Source of the DNA: Chitinophaga dinghuensis
GTDB taxonomy: Bacteria; Bacteroidota; Bacteroidia; Chitinophagales; Chitinophagaceae
Assembly (NCBI RefSeq): GCF_003259435.1
Contig: NZ_QLMA01000001.1
Coordinates: forward strand, 310,001-374,000
Reading direction: 5' to 3'
DNA: 64,000 nt
The notes under the pieces are model-generated. The model was not told the origin of the DNA. It saw only the letters and a list, made by a program, of their open reading frames with translations, and ran no database searches. The position numbers and the translations under genes are program-made. Of the stretch, positions 62,849 to 64,000 are shown one piece after another. The stretch's first letter is position 1; the number at the start of each line of letters is the position of its first letter.

Positions 62849-63922
62849 ATGGAAAAAACATTTTCATATCATCATTTATTGGAATTTACCCATGAGGTTT
62901 TTGTACACATGGGTTGTTCTCTCGAACACGCACGCCTCGCCAGCGAAGTACTGGTAGCAGCGGATCTCAGGGGTATCGATTCTCATGGGGTAGCGCGACT
63001 CTCCGGGTATGTACGCCTCTGGGAAGCTGGCAGGATTAATGCCAAACCGAATATCCGCATTGTCCACGAAACGCCCAGTACTGCTGTGGTAGATGGAGAT
63101 GCCGGACTTGGTCTTGTGGTAGCGCCTTTTGCTATGCAGGTAGCCATTCAGAAGGCTGCGGCTGTAGGTACCGGATGGGTGAGCGTGAAAAATTCCAACC
63201 ACTTTGGTATTGCCGGATATCATGCGATGCAGGCACTCGATCAGGATATGATCGGTATGGCTATGACCAATGCCAGTCCCCTGGTAGCGCCTACTTTCTC
63301 CAAAGAAAGAATGTTGGGTACCAATCCCATCGCAGTAGCCATCCCCGCAAAAGAACAACCGCCGTTTGTGGCTGACTTCGCTACTACTACTGCAGCCAAT
63401 GGTAAATTGGAAATATTGCAACGTAAGAACGAAGAAGCGCCATACGGTTGGATTCAAGACAAAGACGGACAGCCAAGTACCAATCCGCATGAGCTTAAAG
63501 ATGGTGGCGCATTATTGCCATTGGGTGGCGATAGAGATCATGGAAGTCATAAAGGGTATTGTTTGGGAGCAATTGTTGATATATTTTCGGCCGTGCTTTC
63601 AGGAGCTAACTATGGTCCGTGGGCGCCTCCTTTTGTAAGTTTTCTGCCACTGGCGCCAGATCCTGTAGGAGAAGGCCTGGGACATTTCTTCGGAGCTATG
63701 CGGGTAGATGCTTTCCGCCCCGCAGATGAATTCAAGGAACACATGGATAAATGGATTACCCGCTTCCGCGCAGCTACACCCATAGCAGGTAAGGAAGTAT
63801 TGATTCCTGGTGATCCGGAAAGAGAAATGCAGCAACACCGCCTGGAAAATGGTATTCCGGTGCTGGCCCCTGTAGTCAAGGATTTACAGGAAGTTGCCGC
63901 GAAGTTTAAACTTAATTTTTAA
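62849..63922 (+). CDS. Ldh family (malate/L-lactate/ureidoglycolate-type) dehydrogenase
   Basis: A 357-residue NAD(P)-dependent oxidoreductase of the Ldh_2 (PF02615) family. The hallmark DLRGIDSHGVARLSGYVRLW is near residues 35-55, with the catalytic His in SHGV, and NSNHFGIAGYHAM near 115-125 and TTTAANGKLEI near 172 complete the cofactor site; HGSHKGYCLGAIVDIFS is near 230. Substrates in this family include malate, lactate, ureidoglycolate and sulfolactate. Sulfolactate is notable because a ComA-like gene lies in the window, but the distance is 35 kb and the link is only a thought. It starts 39 bases after the DUF3467 gene. Confidence 0.9.
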   Translation: MEKTFSYHHLLEFTHEVFVHMGCSLEHARLASEVLVAADLRGIDSHGVARLSGYVRLWEAGRINAKPNIRIVHETPSTAVVDGDAGLGLVVAPFAMQVAIQKAAAVGTGWVSVKNSNHFGIAGYHAMQALDQDMIGMAMTNASPLVAPTFSKERMLGTNPIAVAIPAKEQPPFVADFATTTAANGKLEILQRKNEEAPYGWIQDKDGQPSTNPHELKDGGALLPLGGDRDHGSHKGYCLGAIVDIFSAVLSGANYGPWAPPFVSFLPLAPDPVGEGLGHFFGAMRVDAFRPADEFKEHMDKWITRFRAATPIAGKEVLIPGDPEREMQQHRLENGIPVLAPVVKDLQEVAAKFKLNF

Positions 63923-63957
63923 AATATTCTCAATCATTTATATACAATTCTATTCAG

Positions 63958-64000
63958 ATGAAAGTGTTAAAATTTGGTGGAACCTCCGTGGGAAAACCAG
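63958..64000 (+). CDS. Aspartokinase (possibly bifunctional with homoserine dehydrogenase), start only
   Basis: Fourteen codons to the right edge: MKVLKFGGTSVGKP. KFGGTSV is the ATP-binding N-terminal signature of aspartate kinases, so this is the start of lysC/thrA/metL. In Bacteroidota the fused kinase-homoserine dehydrogenase (ThrA) begins exactly like this, but the window ends before it can be told apart from a stand-alone kinase. Confidence 0.85.
   Translation, partial: MKVLKFGGTSVGKP

Overview
The window is a chromosomal segment from a Bacteroidota bacterium, most likely of the Chitinophagaceae (Chitinophaga-like). The evidence is a SusC/SusD pair, a TamL-type lipoprotein Omp85 protein, a type III glutamine synthetase, a PafA-type phosphatase, families such as DUF5103 and DUF4350, and promoters that fit the Bacteroidota -33 TTTG / -7 TAnnTTTG pattern. 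Genes lack Shine-Dalgarno sequences and most transcription units end in strong hairpins with T-tracts. No phage, transposase, CRISPR array or tRNA was seen. It reads as core chromosome with a few accessory patches.

Layout. 0-5 kb: end of a dicarboxylate symporter, DedA, MFS and MarR genes, malate dehydrogenase, a thioredoxin-like protein. 5-7.6 kb: efp-accB-accC (translation factor and the biotin half of acetyl-CoA carboxylase). 7.8-10.2 kb: small exported proteins, including a tandem lipoprotein duplication. 10.2-15.1 kb: divergent glnN and purL. 15.1-19 kb: a low-GC Fic gene and a TonB-dependent receptor, then a repeat-rich spacer (19.0-19.66 kb). 19.6-29 kb: an alpha-oxoamine synthase, PafA phosphatase, a methylglutaconyl-CoA hydratase-like enzyme, small exported proteins, a TPR protein, a ComA-like phosphosulfolactate synthase, aroE and a methyltransferase. 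29-39 kb: truB, tamL, an rRNA/tRNA methyltransferase, two unknown exported proteins, a LolC/E-like permease and a DUF5103 protein. 39-43.3 kb: type II NADH dehydrogenase, glycerol kinase, transaldolase and a signal recognition particle RNA gene. 43.3-49.5 kb: an RDD/SpoIIM/DUF4129/DUF4350/MoxR/DUF58 cluster. 49.5-54.2 kb: riboflavin synthase, cobalamin adenosyltransferase, an ABC ATPase, gatC, trpS and a deoxynucleoside kinase. 54.3-57.2 kb: an outer-membrane pair with a helix-hairpin-helix protein. 57.2-62.4 kb: SusC/SusD with an unusual leader. The end holds a DUF3467 protein, an Ldh-type dehydrogenase and the start of an aspartokinase gene.

How parts fit together. The MoxR cluster is the clearest multi-gene machine: an AAA+ chaperone, a DUF58 (von Willebrand-like) partner and four membrane proteins, expressed as one overlapping operon plus a divergent RDD gene. 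The alpha-oxoamine synthase and the ComA-like enzyme may both serve sulfonolipid synthesis, but that is inference. TamL, SusCD, the TonB receptor, the LolC/E-like permease and the LolD-like ATPase all concern the outer membrane and lipoproteins.

The points most worth checking are: the SRP RNA gene with a textbook promoter that calibrates the transcription start; four genes whose -7 box abuts the start codon, implying leaderless mRNAs; an EF-P with a non-canonical tip loop; a 24-codon open frame ahead of susC that shares a 19-base motif with the susC start; a 160-base inverted-repeat element at 19.5 kb; and two uncharacterised gene pairs. I found no clearly new defence or mobile system.
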